A DNA stretch of 64,000 nucleotides from Rubrivivax sp. (GTDB taxonomy: Bacteria; Pseudomonadota; Gammaproteobacteria; Burkholderiales; Burkholderiaceae_C), in assembly GCA_019635315.1 (NCBI GenBank), contig JAHBZT010000003.1:558001-622000 (forward strand). Direction: 5' to 3'. The notes beneath the pieces are model-generated. The model was not told where the DNA came from. It did no database searches and worked only from the letters and a program-made list of their open reading frames with translations. Below, piece after piece: positions 9,601 through 17,114 of this stretch. Every line of letters begins with the position of its first letter. Positions within the stretch are counted from its first letter, which is position 1. Both the position numbers and the translations under genes were made by a program.

Positions 9601-9941
9601 ATGCGGAGGCGGCAATCAGGATCCTCGACCTCGCGTCGCAGCGTGGTTGCTCCGATGAGCACGCCGCATCCGTTCGTGCTTCCGCGTTGGAAGCGTTGGG
9701 GCGACACAGAGAGGCTTCTGAACTCCGAACAACCTTGATATCCAGTGGGTCGCGGAGTGCAGCGATCTACAATGCGGAAGCCGACTGGCTGTTATCCCAG
9801 GAGCCACCGCGGATTGACGAGGCTCTTAAACTACTGGCCGTGCCGTTGCGCGACGGATTCGCCGATCAGTTCACGACTTGGGTCGAGGCGAAGGCGCGGC
9901 GCCTCCTGTCCGATCGTATGGGGACCGATAGTCCTAGGTGA
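6699..9941 (+). CDS. SEFIR-STAND NTPase with C-terminal helical repeats, predicted anti-phage NLR-like protein
   Basis: The 1080-residue protein has three parts. Residues 4-150 are a SEFIR/TIR-like domain: RVFFSYSHDSREHREAVLRL, ARLDQY, WLRWMLNEIDRADHVLVVCT, then GADWEGAIIMQE. Residues 197-540 are a STAND-type NTPase with Walker A GMRGIGKS (221-228) and Walker B TLIWVDHAH (299-307). Residues from 560 are helical and TPR-like, ending in five about 70-residue tandem units (from 739). Bacterial SEFIR proteins are known defence effectors linked to NAD+ depletion; STAND NTPases such as Avs sense phage proteins. The gene is alone, lower in G+C than its neighbours, and has a weak, distant ribosome site (CGGAGG at 6673). 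An in-frame TGA at 6684 makes 6699 the first ATG. The defence role is inference. Confidence 0.8.
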   Translation: MSPPRVFFSYSHDSREHREAVLRLAERMRVHDGIEARLDQYVEGSPIEGWLRWMLNEIDRADHVLVVCTPTYYRRFRGHEEPGQGKGADWEGAIIMQERYDRRSMGTKFVPVLFDPAHETFVPEPLQSVTRYTLTSSDAYRRLCLFLRGEAGVEPSPVADVPRAARARARPIEFDDERADRDSLDDQGKPASRPRAVWGREALLAKLIPSLKDSGRLVLFGMRGIGKSRVIETIARNEPWANWGAPLHVFAGATRHHADVFRTVAQSLGVLDENPRAPAGSVDEMVADLSKRIGSLRPTLIWVDHAHCWFDRGQWASPDLRRLITALERVTAGKWNWVFEFREHPPEEWRQAAFEVPGLDKEALAKWFEAAAPEGQKQDWALAGDRLRGMYQWLGGGHGQQAHPLATSLLIEVALGTHSTPLQVRQRLISEPARQIENLLSDLFENVLSEAERQLLLALGLYRDWVPHDHLAALEAALAARGAWFGLERRCLLPSDEHQERFFLHGFVSGWLRQRLGYPADDSDRTSTARGPAAGHRARELHRLIADCWLRQLEQAHHRSILNTERAVEAFHHLIAGDQPNRLHEIAPSLIAGREDGALERLWLLCESLHASRRPRQELEVVLRVILELDPRSHKALRFLGETLQRVRGPGDAEAIECFRRAFELRSDFPPYLCNLGVALKAIGVAGAREFLGIVDAAKRECPAAVNDQVVAVEAQCLTALSPDSEEPSRRRRARIDAGSHHEAIYTDEAEWQLRRRPPDAAEALRILDIAIDRGCHGEFAAVTRAKTLEILGRNEEAQRIRAELIRKGARNAAVYHGEALSLLRRRRPDPVRALEFLDMVDRLQCADEYTTSIRANALELAGRGDEASQLRMQQIESGSYSEVFYTDEADWQLTKKSPDVEEAMRILALAEARGCATDYTVSVQAKALQAAGRTEEASALRQQQIAAGSTNAVFFVAEAHWQLHKHDAEAAIRILDLASQRGCSDEHAASVRASALEALGRHREASELRTTLISSGSRSAAIYNAEADWLLSQEPPRIDEALKLLAVPLRDGFADQFTTWVEAKARRLLSDRMGTDSPR
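8913..9932 (+). repeat. Five tandem about 70-codon repeats inside the SEFIR-STAND gene
   Basis: Units begin at the Gly codons of GSHHEAIY, GARNAAVY, GSYSEVFY, GSTNAVFF and GSRSAAIY (residues 739, 809, 879, 949, 1017). Each carries a shared pattern: EAxWxL, then PD..EALRIL, RGC.(D/E), A..LE..GR..EAS.LR. The units are diverged at DNA level, so this is an old protein repeat rather than a recent tandem amplification. It probably forms a solenoid used as the sensor. Confidence 0.75.
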
Positions 9942-10063
9942 CGGCTCTCGGTCGCGTGCAATGGCGCCCTGCAGTCAGATGTCCGGTTTGCGGCGAGTGG
10001 AGCAAATGACTTCTCCGGGTCGAGAGCGTGCGTTCAGCGCGGCCAGCAGCGGTCACCCGGCGA

Positions 10064-11260
10064 TCAGGTCGCAGCGCGACCGATCTCGGCCAGCGCTTCG
10101 GCCAACCTGAGCAGGTCGGCCTCGTCGTTGCACACGTGCGGCGATACCCGCACCGCCGAGCCGCGCACGGACACATGGATGTACCTCGCGGCCAGCGCCT
10201 GGCGCACCGCTTCCGGTGCCAGGCCCGACGGCAGGGCGATGCCGAACAGGTTGGCCGCGCGCAGGTCCTCGTCGGCCACGCCGAAGCCGTCGGCGCGCAG
10301 CCGTTCCACCGCCGGGCGCGCGATCCGCCGCAGGTAGTGCTCGATCCGCGCGGGCTGCCAGTCGACGAGCAGGCGGCAAGCGGCCTCGAGCATGCCGATC
10401 AGGACGGGGTTGCTGCGCGTGCTCGTGTCGTAGCGGCGCATGCCCGGGGCATAGTCGTCCTGGTAGTCCACCAGCCGGGCGAAGTCCTCGCTGCCGCGGC
10501 GCATCAGCCAGCTCTCGTCGGTGGGACGGCCCTCGGCGAAGCGCTCACCGAACACGGCAAAGCCCAGGCCGTAGTTGGCGAGCATCGACTTGTAGCCGTG
10601 CACCACCAGAGCGTCGGGCTGCAGTTCGCCCACGTCGAGCGGCATCACCCCGGCCACCTGGGTGGCATCGACGACGAAGGCCGCGCCCACGGCACGGGCG
10701 CGACGAGCCAGGCGATCGAGGTCGAAGCGGGTGCCGTCGGTCCAGTGCACCGGCTCCACCGCCACGAGCACCGTGTCGCGATCGATCGCCGCCTCCAGGG
10801 CGTCATGCCACGCCGAGCAGCGGCGCCGCCAGCTGGCGGGCTCGTGCGCATCGCCCGGTGGTGCCGCCACGGGCCGCATGGCCACGCCCTGCTCGCGCCA
10901 TCGCCGCCAGGGATAGACGTTGCTCGGGAACTGGTCGCCGAGCATCACGACGTTCTGACCGGCGCGCGGCGACAGGTTGGCGGCGACCACCGCCATGCCA
11001 GCGGCCACCGTGGGCACCAGGGCCACCTGCTCCGGGTCGGCCCGGACCAGCGCGGCGCACAGACCCCGCACACGCTCTGCGGGTGCGAAGAAGTCGGCCG
11101 GCGCGAGGCCGGCCGGCAGCGCGCGCAGGTCCACCGCCCGGTGTCCGGCCTCGAGCACGGCGCGGGGCATCGCGCCCATGTAGGCGTTGTTCAGCCACGT
11201 CTCGCCCTCGGGCAGGGCGAACAGTGGTTTCTGGCATTCGAGGGGCGGGGGTTGCAGCAT
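10064..11260 (-). CDS. PLP-dependent aminotransferase class V-fold enzyme
   Basis: A 398-residue fold-type I PLP enzyme of the class V (cysteine desulfurase/kynureninase/isopenicillin-epimerase-like) group. The cofactor residues are visible: Asp198 in VVDATQVAGV for the pyridine nitrogen, and the Schiff-base lysine Lys224 in VVHGYKSMLANYGLG. The C-terminal domain ends in HVSVRGSAVRVSPHVCNDEAD, matching the usual R-S-P-H substrate-carboxylate region. The open frame runs far upstream, but ATG 11260 (MLQPPPLECQKPLFAL) is the first start with a coherent protein. It is convergent with the SEFIR-STAND gene. The substrate cannot be told from sequence. Confidence 0.85.
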   Translation of the reverse strand: MLQPPPLECQKPLFALPEGETWLNNAYMGAMPRAVLEAGHRAVDLRALPAGLAPADFFAPAERVRGLCAALVRADPEQVALVPTVAAGMAVVAANLSPRAGQNVVMLGDQFPSNVYPWRRWREQGVAMRPVAAPPGDAHEPASWRRRCSAWHDALEAAIDRDTVLVAVEPVHWTDGTRFDLDRLARRARAVGAAFVVDATQVAGVMPLDVGELQPDALVVHGYKSMLANYGLGFAVFGERFAEGRPTDESWLMRRGSEDFARLVDYQDDYAPGMRRYDTSTRSNPVLIGMLEAACRLLVDWQPARIEHYLRRIARPAVERLRADGFGVADEDLRAANLFGIALPSGLAPEAVRQALAARYIHVSVRGSAVRVSPHVCNDEADLLRLAEALAEIGRAAT

Positions 11261-11563
11261 GTCAGGATTCCACCAGGCCGGGACCGGAGACTCTAGCCCG
11301 CCAGGCCTGCACGGATCGCAGCGGGAGTGCCTGCCCGAGCCACCGGACATCGATGCGCCGGCGGGCAGCGGCTGCAGTCTCCTGGTCTGAACATGCGAGC
11401 ACGGACCAAGGCGGCCGCGGCCGTGCGAGCGGCCGCGTTGCCGGGGAAGGGCGGCTGCGGCCGCCCTCGGGCTGCAGGACCGGCGGGTCTCCAGCGCGCC
11501 CGCGCATCCGGGGTCGTCTTCCCGTCCCGGGCGCCGCCCTGCGGGGTTGCCCAAGCCTGCCGC

Positions 11564-12370
11564 CTACATCGGCCGGAACAGGTGCCCGAAGGCGCGGCTC
11601 ACCTTCAGCGGCCGCTGCAGGCCGCGCAGGGCCAGGCTGTAGTGCCCGTTCTCGTCGCGCGTGGCGCTCAGGATGGCGTTCGCATTGACCATCACGCTGC
11701 GGTGCACCTGCATGAAGTCGGTCGAGTCGATGCGCGCCATCAGTTCGCGCAGGCTCATGCGCACCAGGGCCTCGCCGCTCGGCGTGACGACGTTGACGTA
11801 CTTCTCGGTCGCCTCGAAGCAGACCACGTCGGCCACCGGGATCATGCGCACCAGGTTGCCCACGCCGGCGCGGATGACCTTGATGCGCTCGGCCGGCACT
11901 GCCGGCGTCGCGGCGATGGACTGCACGCGCTCGATCAGCGCCGCCCGCTCGCCGGCCCCTGGCGGCGCCGCGCGCGTTGCGAGCCGGGCCTTCAGCCGCG
12001 CGACGGTCTGCTGCAGCCGCTCGGCGGTGGCGGGCTTGAGCACGTAGTCCACCGCCGCGCGCTCGAAGGCCGCGACGGCAAACGCGTCGAAGGCGGTCAC
12101 GAAGACGAAGAGCGGCTCGGCCCGGTCGTCGGGCCAGTCGTCGGCGACGGCCTCGGCCACCTCGAGCCCGTTGCGCCCGGGCATCTGGATGTCGAGGAAG
12201 ACCACGTCGGGCGCCTCGGCCAGCGCCAGCTCGGTGGCACGCAGCCCGTCCTCGGCGATGCCGGCGATCTGCAGTTCCGGCCAGGCCTGCTCCAGCAGGC
12301 GGGCCAGCGTGCGCGCGAGCACCGGTTCGTCCTCGGCGATGACGGCGGTGGGGTGTGGATTCGGAGGCAT
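11564..12370 (-). CDS. LytTR-family response regulator
   Basis: 268 residues. The N-terminal receiver domain has the acidic pocket AEDE (12-15), the phosphoacceptor Asp60 in VVFLDIQMPG, and the conserved Lys in VDYVLKPA. The C-terminal LytTR DNA-binding domain (about 160-265) contains VVCFEATEKYVNVVT and FMQVHRSVMVN. It follows its sensor kinase by 37 nt on the same strand, so the pair is one operon. Such pairs usually control cell-envelope, competence or peptide-related genes; the target here is unknown. Confidence 0.92.
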   Translation of the reverse strand: MPPNPHPTAVIAEDEPVLARTLARLLEQAWPELQIAGIAEDGLRATELALAEAPDVVFLDIQMPGRNGLEVAEAVADDWPDDRAEPLFVFVTAFDAFAVAAFERAAVDYVLKPATAERLQQTVARLKARLATRAAPPGAGERAALIERVQSIAATPAVPAERIKVIRAGVGNLVRMIPVADVVCFEATEKYVNVVTPSGEALVRMSLRELMARIDSTDFMQVHRSVMVNANAILSATRDENGHYSLALRGLQRPLKVSRAFGHLFRPM

Positions 12371-12407
12371 GGGGCTCCTTGGCTGGCGGTCCTTGTCCCG
12401 AACCTCG

Positions 12408-13490
12408 TCAGGCGGGCAGGAACACGATGGCGCTCACGCCGGCAGGCTCGCGGCGTTCGAGGGTGAGTCGCGCGGCGGAGCCGTAGACCGCCTGCAGGCG
12501 ATCGTGCACGTGCCGCAGCCCGTAGCTGGACGGCGCGGCCTGGGTCAACGGCTCTTCGAACCGGTCCGCGGTGTCCCGCAGCGGCAGGCCCAGGCCGTTG
12601 TCCTCGACGCGGATCTCGATGCCCGCGTCGGCTGCCCGCGCCACGACCTCGATGTGACCCGGACCCACCTTGGGTTCCAACCCGTGCTTGATCGCGTTCT
12701 CCACCAGCGGCTGCAGCAGCATGGGCGGCAGCGTGGTGCCCTCGAGTGCCGCCGGAAGGTCGAGCCGCCAGGTCAGGCGCGGCCCCATGCGCAAGGACAT
12801 GATCTCGAGATAGGCCCGCAACTGGGCGAATTCGCGGCCCAGCGCCACCGACTCGGTCTGCGATGCCGCGAGCGTGCCGCGCAGGTAGGCGATGAGCCCG
12901 TCGATCATCGCCTCGGCGCGGTCCGCGTCCTCGCGAAGCAGCGCGCGCAGGTTGGCCAGCGTGTTGAACAGCATGTGCGGCTCGAGCTGCGCGCGCAGCA
13001 GGCGCAACTGCGCCTCCAGCGCCAGGCGCTGCGCTTCGGCACGGGCCGCGGCCTCCCTCGCCAGTTGCTCGCCGACGGCGAAGTGGCGCAGACCCAGGCC
13101 GCCCACCAGCACCGTGAGCAGCAGCGGGCCGATGCTGACGTCGTGGTAACCCACCAGGCGCAGCGGTTCACCCAGCAGCAGGAACGCGACCTGGTGGCCG
13201 AGCAGGTAACCGGTGGGGATCGCGATCGCGCCGGTCAGCAGCCAGCGGGTGCCCGTGGTGAGGCGTTCGAGCAGGCGTTGCCGCCGCAGCAGCACCACGC
13301 AGGCCACCATCGTCAGGCCCACGCATTCGGAGAAGACGAGCAGCCGGGGATAGGTGTCCAGCTCCGGCACCAGGACGAACAGCAAGGCCGCCGCCACGGC
13401 CCACACCACGGCAGAGGCGGCTATCAGCTGCAGCGCACCCTTAGGCGTGCCCGGCCACGGCGCTGCACGAGGTGTCGATGAGAGATACAT
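12408..13490 (-). CDS. LytS/YpdA-type sensor histidine kinase
   Basis: A 360-residue membrane kinase. About four hydrophobic segments lie in residues 20-135, followed by a helical linker (EQLAREAAARAEAQRLALEA). Next comes the His_kinase domain with phosphoacceptor His172 in LEPHMLFNTLANL (most relatives read PHFLFN), the N box LVENAIKHGL, and a G box VEDNGLGLP. ATG 13490 (MYLSST) is chosen because the first transmembrane segment follows at a normal distance; the frame remains open 24 codons further upstream. It is the partner of the LytTR regulator downstream. Confidence 0.9.
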   Translation of the reverse strand: MYLSSTPRAAPWPGTPKGALQLIAASAVVWAVAAALLFVLVPELDTYPRLLVFSECVGLTMVACVVLLRRQRLLERLTTGTRWLLTGAIAIPTGYLLGHQVAFLLLGEPLRLVGYHDVSIGPLLLTVLVGGLGLRHFAVGEQLAREAAARAEAQRLALEAQLRLLRAQLEPHMLFNTLANLRALLREDADRAEAMIDGLIAYLRGTLAASQTESVALGREFAQLRAYLEIMSLRMGPRLTWRLDLPAALEGTTLPPMLLQPLVENAIKHGLEPKVGPGHIEVVARAADAGIEIRVEDNGLGLPLRDTADRFEEPLTQAAPSSYGLRHVHDRLQAVYGSAARLTLERREPAGVSAIVFLPA

Positions 13491-13580
13491 CGGAAGCGGC
13501 GGTGTCGCGGGTCGCGGGGCGATCGGTCGACGGAATGTAGGGTGGCTTCCGGCCCCTGCCAAGCAGCCGGCACCCGTCCG

Positions 13581-14072
13581 CTACAGGGACGGACCCAGCG
13601 CCATCACGGCCCCGACGCCGATCCCGTAGGGCATGTGCGAGACGGTGCTGGCCAGCAGGGCATGGGTCCCGCGCGGCCCGCGCCGGCCGAACCAACCCCA
13701 GCCGAAGGCCGGCAGCAGCAGCAACCACGGCAGCAGCGACGTGGCCGCACCGAATGCGACGCCGCCCCACAGGCGATGCGCAGGCAGCGTCCAGCCCGTG
13801 GCGTGCAGCAAGACGGCGTAGGCGAGTGCCACCCCGCCACCACCGATGAACAGGTGGAAGGCCCAGCCAGCCGGCACCTCGCCGCGTCGTTCCGGGGAAC
13901 GGGAGATGTCCGCATGCGACCACTGGCCGCGCAGCAGGCCCAGCGCCCAGCGGCCGACCAGCGCGACGTTGACGCCGCTGGTCAGGCCTGCCCGCGCGGC
14001 GAGCGTTTCGGTGATGTCCATCAGGATGGCGCCGACGATGCCGCCGGCATAGGCCAGCACGAATTGGTGCAC
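13581..14072 (-). CDS. DUF2938 family membrane protein
   Basis: A 163-residue protein with about four hydrophobic helices (LAYAGGIVGAILMDITETL at the start, then segments near residues 72-90, 98-118 and 135-160), matching the DUF2938 layout including the early Asp/Glu motif and GRW motif. The GTG start at 14072 is preceded by AAGGAA. A paralogue lies at 18547-19041 in the MerR-controlled cluster. Its neighbour is a Cys-rich metallothionein-like peptide on the same strand, suggesting a metal or redox link, but no biochemical role is established for the family. Confidence 0.8.
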   Translation of the reverse strand: MHQFVLAYAGGIVGAILMDITETLAARAGLTSGVNVALVGRWALGLLRGQWSHADISRSPERRGEVPAGWAFHLFIGGGGVALAYAVLLHATGWTLPAHRLWGGVAFGAATSLLPWLLLLPAFGWGWFGRRGPRGTHALLASTVSHMPYGIGVGAVMALGPSL

Positions 14073-14176
14073 GGGCAGGTTCCTTCTCTTGGAGGCAGGG
14101 CGCAGGATCGAATGGCCGGCGCAACGCGGCAGCCGCCTGGTGGCCGCTGCCGGACGGGTGCCGCCCGTGATCCGGC

Positions 14177-14356
14177 TCAGGGCTGGGTGCAGGCGGTGCC
14201 GCACGGGCACTGCGCGCCACAGCGGCATTGCGGGCCGCAGACGCACTGCGCGCTGCAGGGGCCGGCGGTCTGCGCTGCGACTTGCTGGCAGCCACAGGTA
14301 CAGCCGGTGCCGGGGCAGGTCGTGCAGTTGCAGGAGTCTTGCTGGGTCGCATTCAT
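14177..14356 (-). CDS. Small Cys-rich metallothionein-like peptide
   Basis: A 59-residue peptide with 14 cysteines, mostly in CxC and CxxC spacing, in two clusters: six Cys in residues 9-23 (CNCTTCPGTGCTCGC) and eight in 34-56 (CSAQCVCGPQCRCGAQCPC). There are no aromatic residues and few hydrophobic ones, as expected of metal-thiolate proteins. Start ATG 14356 has GAAGGAAC upstream. It is likely cytosolic and binds soft metals such as Zn, Cd or Cu(I). The DUF2938 gene downstream and the divergent DUF3703 gene may be part of the same response. Family membership is by pattern only. Confidence 0.75.
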   Translation of the reverse strand: MNATQQDSCNCTTCPGTGCTCGCQQVAAQTAGPCSAQCVCGPQCRCGAQCPCGTACTQP

Positions 14357-14695
14357 GATGAAGTTCCTTCGGGTTGAATCGACGGCGGGATGTCGTCGAT
14401 GGCGGCACTTTCGGCGGCCAGCCAGCGAACGGACAGCGCCATGAGACGAACGGTCGGCCTGCGTGCGGGAGCGGTCCGCCCCATCGACCGAGTGGTCGCG
14501 CGATGGCCGAGATCCGGGCCAGCGGAGCCGGGGCTGCCTTGGCCGGCAACGGCAGCCGCCGTTCGGTGGCGGTTTCGAACCCTTGCCGGACCGCATTCGA
14601 CGCTCGGGCGCAAGGGCCTGTCGCCGTCGGCCGGCAGCGGCGACACTGCGTTGCAGCGAACACATCCGGTGTTCGTAAAGATCTGGAGCACCGAC

Positions 14696-15019
14696 ATGGA
14701 CGAAGCGTATGAACGGGAACTGGACCAGGCCGACCGGGCGCTGCGGCAGAAGGACTTCGAGACGGCCTTCCACCACCTGGAGCGGGCGCATGTGCTGGCC
14801 CAGCGCATGACCGGTCGGCACACCTTTGTCCACTGGCGCATGCTCGTGGCCGGGCTGCTGCGCGGCGACCTGCGCGAAGCCGTCGGCCAGGTGCCGCGCA
14901 TCGTCGCCTCGATCCTCTTCTCCCGCTTGTGGGTGCCGCGCGGCAACACCGGCCGGGCGCGCGTCAGTGCCTTCAAGCCGATGCCGGTGCCCGACGATCT
15001 GCGTCACCTCGTGTCCTGA
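14696..15019 (+). CDS. DUF3703 family protein
   Basis: A 107-residue, mostly helical, soluble protein starting MDEAYERELDQADRALRQKD. It contains AFHHLERAHVLAQ and HTFVHWRMLVAGLLRGD and ends in GNTGRARVSAFKPMPVPDDL. This matches the DUF3703 pattern (H-x-H and GNTG..V..F.PMPIP motifs) often found beside metal- and thiol-related genes. It is divergent from the Cys-rich peptide gene and 16 nt upstream of the MDR dehydrogenase, likely co-transcribed. Role unknown. The 14357-14695 divergent gap contains both promoters but no further gene I can support. Confidence 0.8.
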   Translation: MDEAYERELDQADRALRQKDFETAFHHLERAHVLAQRMTGRHTFVHWRMLVAGLLRGDLREAVGQVPRIVASILFSRLWVPRGNTGRARVSAFKPMPVPDDLRHLVS

Positions 15020-15035
15020 ACCAGGGAGACCCGCC

Positions 15036-16007
15036 ATGAAGGCCGTCGTTCGCACGCGGTACGGGGACTCCGACGTTCTCCGGATGACGACGCTGGCGCA
15101 ACCGGTGCCGCGGCGCAACGAGGTGCTGGTCCGCGTGATGGCCGCCGGACTCGACTACGGCCAGTGGCATCTCATGGCCGGCAAGCCGTACGCCATGCGG
15201 CTGGCGACAGGACTGCGCAAGCCCAGGCAGCCCGTGCTCGGCATGGACCTCAGCGGCGTCGTGGAGGCCGTCGGTGCCGAGGTGACCCGCTTCAAGGTGG
15301 GCGACGCGGTATTCGGCGCCTCGTCGCGGACCTACGCCGATTTCGCGTCCGTGCGCGAGGACGAACTCTGCCTCAAGCCCGCGCGCCTGAGTTTCGAGCA
15401 GGCCGCGGCAGCGGCCATCTCGGGCGTGACCGCGCTCGTCGGCCTGCGCGACGTGGCGAAGGTGCAGCCCGGCCAGTCGGTGTGCGTGATCGGCGCGGGG
15501 GGTGGCGTCGGCTCGTTCGCGATCCAGCTCGCACGGCACTTCGGCGCCGAGGTCGCTGCGGTGTGCAGCACGTCGAAGGTCGAATTCGTGCGCGCGCTTG
15601 GCGCCACCTCGGTCATCGACTATACGAAGCAGCCACTTCCCACCGATGGCCGCTTCGACGTCATCCTCGATCTCGCGGGCCATCGGCCCTTGGGCATGCT
15701 GCGCGGAGCGCTTGCGCCGCGGGGCACGCTGGTGCTGGTCGGCGGCGAGGCCGGGGACCGCATCACCGGCGGCATGGGGCGAATGCTGCGCGCGCTGCTG
15801 TGGTCGGTATTCCTCGAGCAGCGGCTGTGCATGCTGGTGAGCTTCGTGAAGCCCGAACCGCTGCAGGCGCTGGCCGACATCCTCGCGCTGCCGGGCGTGA
15901 CGCCGGCGGTCGACCGTGTCCTCCCGCTGGAGCAGGTCGCGGACGGGATGCGCGCGCTGGTGTCGGGCCGGGTCCGCGGCAAGCTCGTCCTGCGCGTCGC
16001 TGCGTGA
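15036..16007 (+). CDS. Zinc-free MDR alcohol dehydrogenase / quinone oxidoreductase-like enzyme
   Basis: A 323-residue medium-chain reductase. The N-terminal GroES-like domain starts MKAVVRTRYGDSDVLRM. The Rossmann domain carries the NADPH loop VIGAGGGVGSFAIQLARHFG (about 151-170), followed by ATSVIDYTK, and the protein ends GKLVLRVA. The catalytic zinc Cys/His ligands of alcohol dehydrogenases are not present, so it fits the quinone oxidoreductase (QOR) branch acting on quinones or enals. It has a GGGAG ribosome site and sits in an apparent two-gene unit with DUF3703. Confidence 0.88.
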   Translation: MKAVVRTRYGDSDVLRMTTLAQPVPRRNEVLVRVMAAGLDYGQWHLMAGKPYAMRLATGLRKPRQPVLGMDLSGVVEAVGAEVTRFKVGDAVFGASSRTYADFASVREDELCLKPARLSFEQAAAAAISGVTALVGLRDVAKVQPGQSVCVIGAGGGVGSFAIQLARHFGAEVAAVCSTSKVEFVRALGATSVIDYTKQPLPTDGRFDVILDLAGHRPLGMLRGALAPRGTLVLVGGEAGDRITGGMGRMLRALLWSVFLEQRLCMLVSFVKPEPLQALADILALPGVTPAVDRVLPLEQVADGMRALVSGRVRGKLVLRVAA

Positions 16008-16076
16008 GGGCCGTGGCGTCGGTCGCCCCGGGCAGGCGCGCCGGCGCGCCCATCCCGGCCGACGCGCGCGCCGCCC

Positions 16077-17114
16077 TCAGCGCCACTGCTGGTCGAAGAA
16101 CCCGGCGACGTCTTCGTCCAGCATGGCCAGGAAGGCGACACGGTCGAAGCCTGGCGGATTGCCCGCAGCGTCGCCTGCCGCGGACGGCAGCGGGAATGTC
16201 GGTTGCGCCATGAACGCGAAGTGCCCTGCGCCGGCCGCGGTGCTGGTCCGGGCCCGGGACAGGTGGGCCACGACATGGCCGCCGTGGTACCGGCCATTGA
16301 GCACGCTGTCGTGCTCGGCCACGACGACGAGCACGGGAACCGTGATGGCCGCGAGGCTCTCGGGCGTGAAGACCACCGCCATCGGCGCCAGCGCCACCAC
16401 GGCGCGGATGCGCGGGTCGGGCACCGAGACCGGCCCCGCTGCCGGCGCGCCGGCAGCGTCGGCCGGTGCCGGCTGCGCCGCGGCCGCCTCGGTGACCGCC
16501 GGGCCTCGGGCCAGGGCACAGTACACCGGGTCGTCCTGCACCATGCGGCAATGCTGCGCCGAGCGCCCGGGATCCGCCTGCGCGCCGGCCAGGGCCAGCA
16601 CGCTGTAGCCGCCGGCGGAGTGGCCCACGGCACCGATGCGCCCGGCCGGGATGCGCGGGCCCCATTCGGGGTGCGCCAGCACCACATCCAGCACCCGGCT
16701 GAGCTGCAGCGGCCGTTCGCTGAAGTAGCGGCCCGAGCGGATCAGCGAGCGGTCCTGCCAGTTGTCGCCCGCGTGGCGCACAGCGGCCACCAGATAGCCA
16801 TTGCGGGCCAGCCGCGTGCCGATCGTGTGGTGGTTGAGTTCGGTGCCGCCGGTGCCATGCGACAGGAGGATCAGGCCCTTGAGCCCGGCATCGGAGGCCG
16901 GGGCACCCGGGGCGACCACTGGCAGCCAGGGCCCCATGGGGACAGCGCGGCCCGCGACGGCCGTGGGATACAACAAGGCCACGGTCGCGGGGTGGTCGCC
17001 GGTGATCGTGAGCGTGCGATAGCCTGCGTGCTGCGCCTGAGCGGTCCCGGCCAGCGGGAGCCATGCGGCGGCAACGAGCAGGGCCGGTTGCAGGAGGGTG
17101 CGAAAGAGGTTCAT
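16077..17114 (-). CDS. Secreted alpha/beta hydrolase, dienelactone hydrolase/PAF-acetylhydrolase-like
   Basis: A 345-residue protein with a clear signal peptide (MNLFRTLLQPALLVAAAWLP to AQA, about 28 residues). The core shows SHGTGG (oxyanion loop), the nucleophile elbow GHSAGGYS, a catalytic Asp candidate in VVVAEHDSVL and His in GAGHFAFM. This places it with extracytoplasmic dienelactone-hydrolase-like or acetylhydrolase-like enzymes. The insert with PAPADAAGAPAAGP before the last strands is low complexity. It is the last gene of the MerR-controlled run; the upstream DUF2306 frame stays open into it without a stop, so the start at 17114 rests on the signal peptide. Confidence 0.82.
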   Translation of the reverse strand: MNLFRTLLQPALLVAAAWLPLAGTAQAQHAGYRTLTITGDHPATVALLYPTAVAGRAVPMGPWLPVVAPGAPASDAGLKGLILLSHGTGGTELNHHTIGTRLARNGYLVAAVRHAGDNWQDRSLIRSGRYFSERPLQLSRVLDVVLAHPEWGPRIPAGRIGAVGHSAGGYSVLALAGAQADPGRSAQHCRMVQDDPVYCALARGPAVTEAAAAQPAPADAAGAPAAGPVSVPDPRIRAVVALAPMAVVFTPESLAAITVPVLVVVAEHDSVLNGRYHGGHVVAHLSRARTSTAAGAGHFAFMAQPTFPLPSAAGDAAGNPPGFDRVAFLAMLDEDVAGFFDQQWR

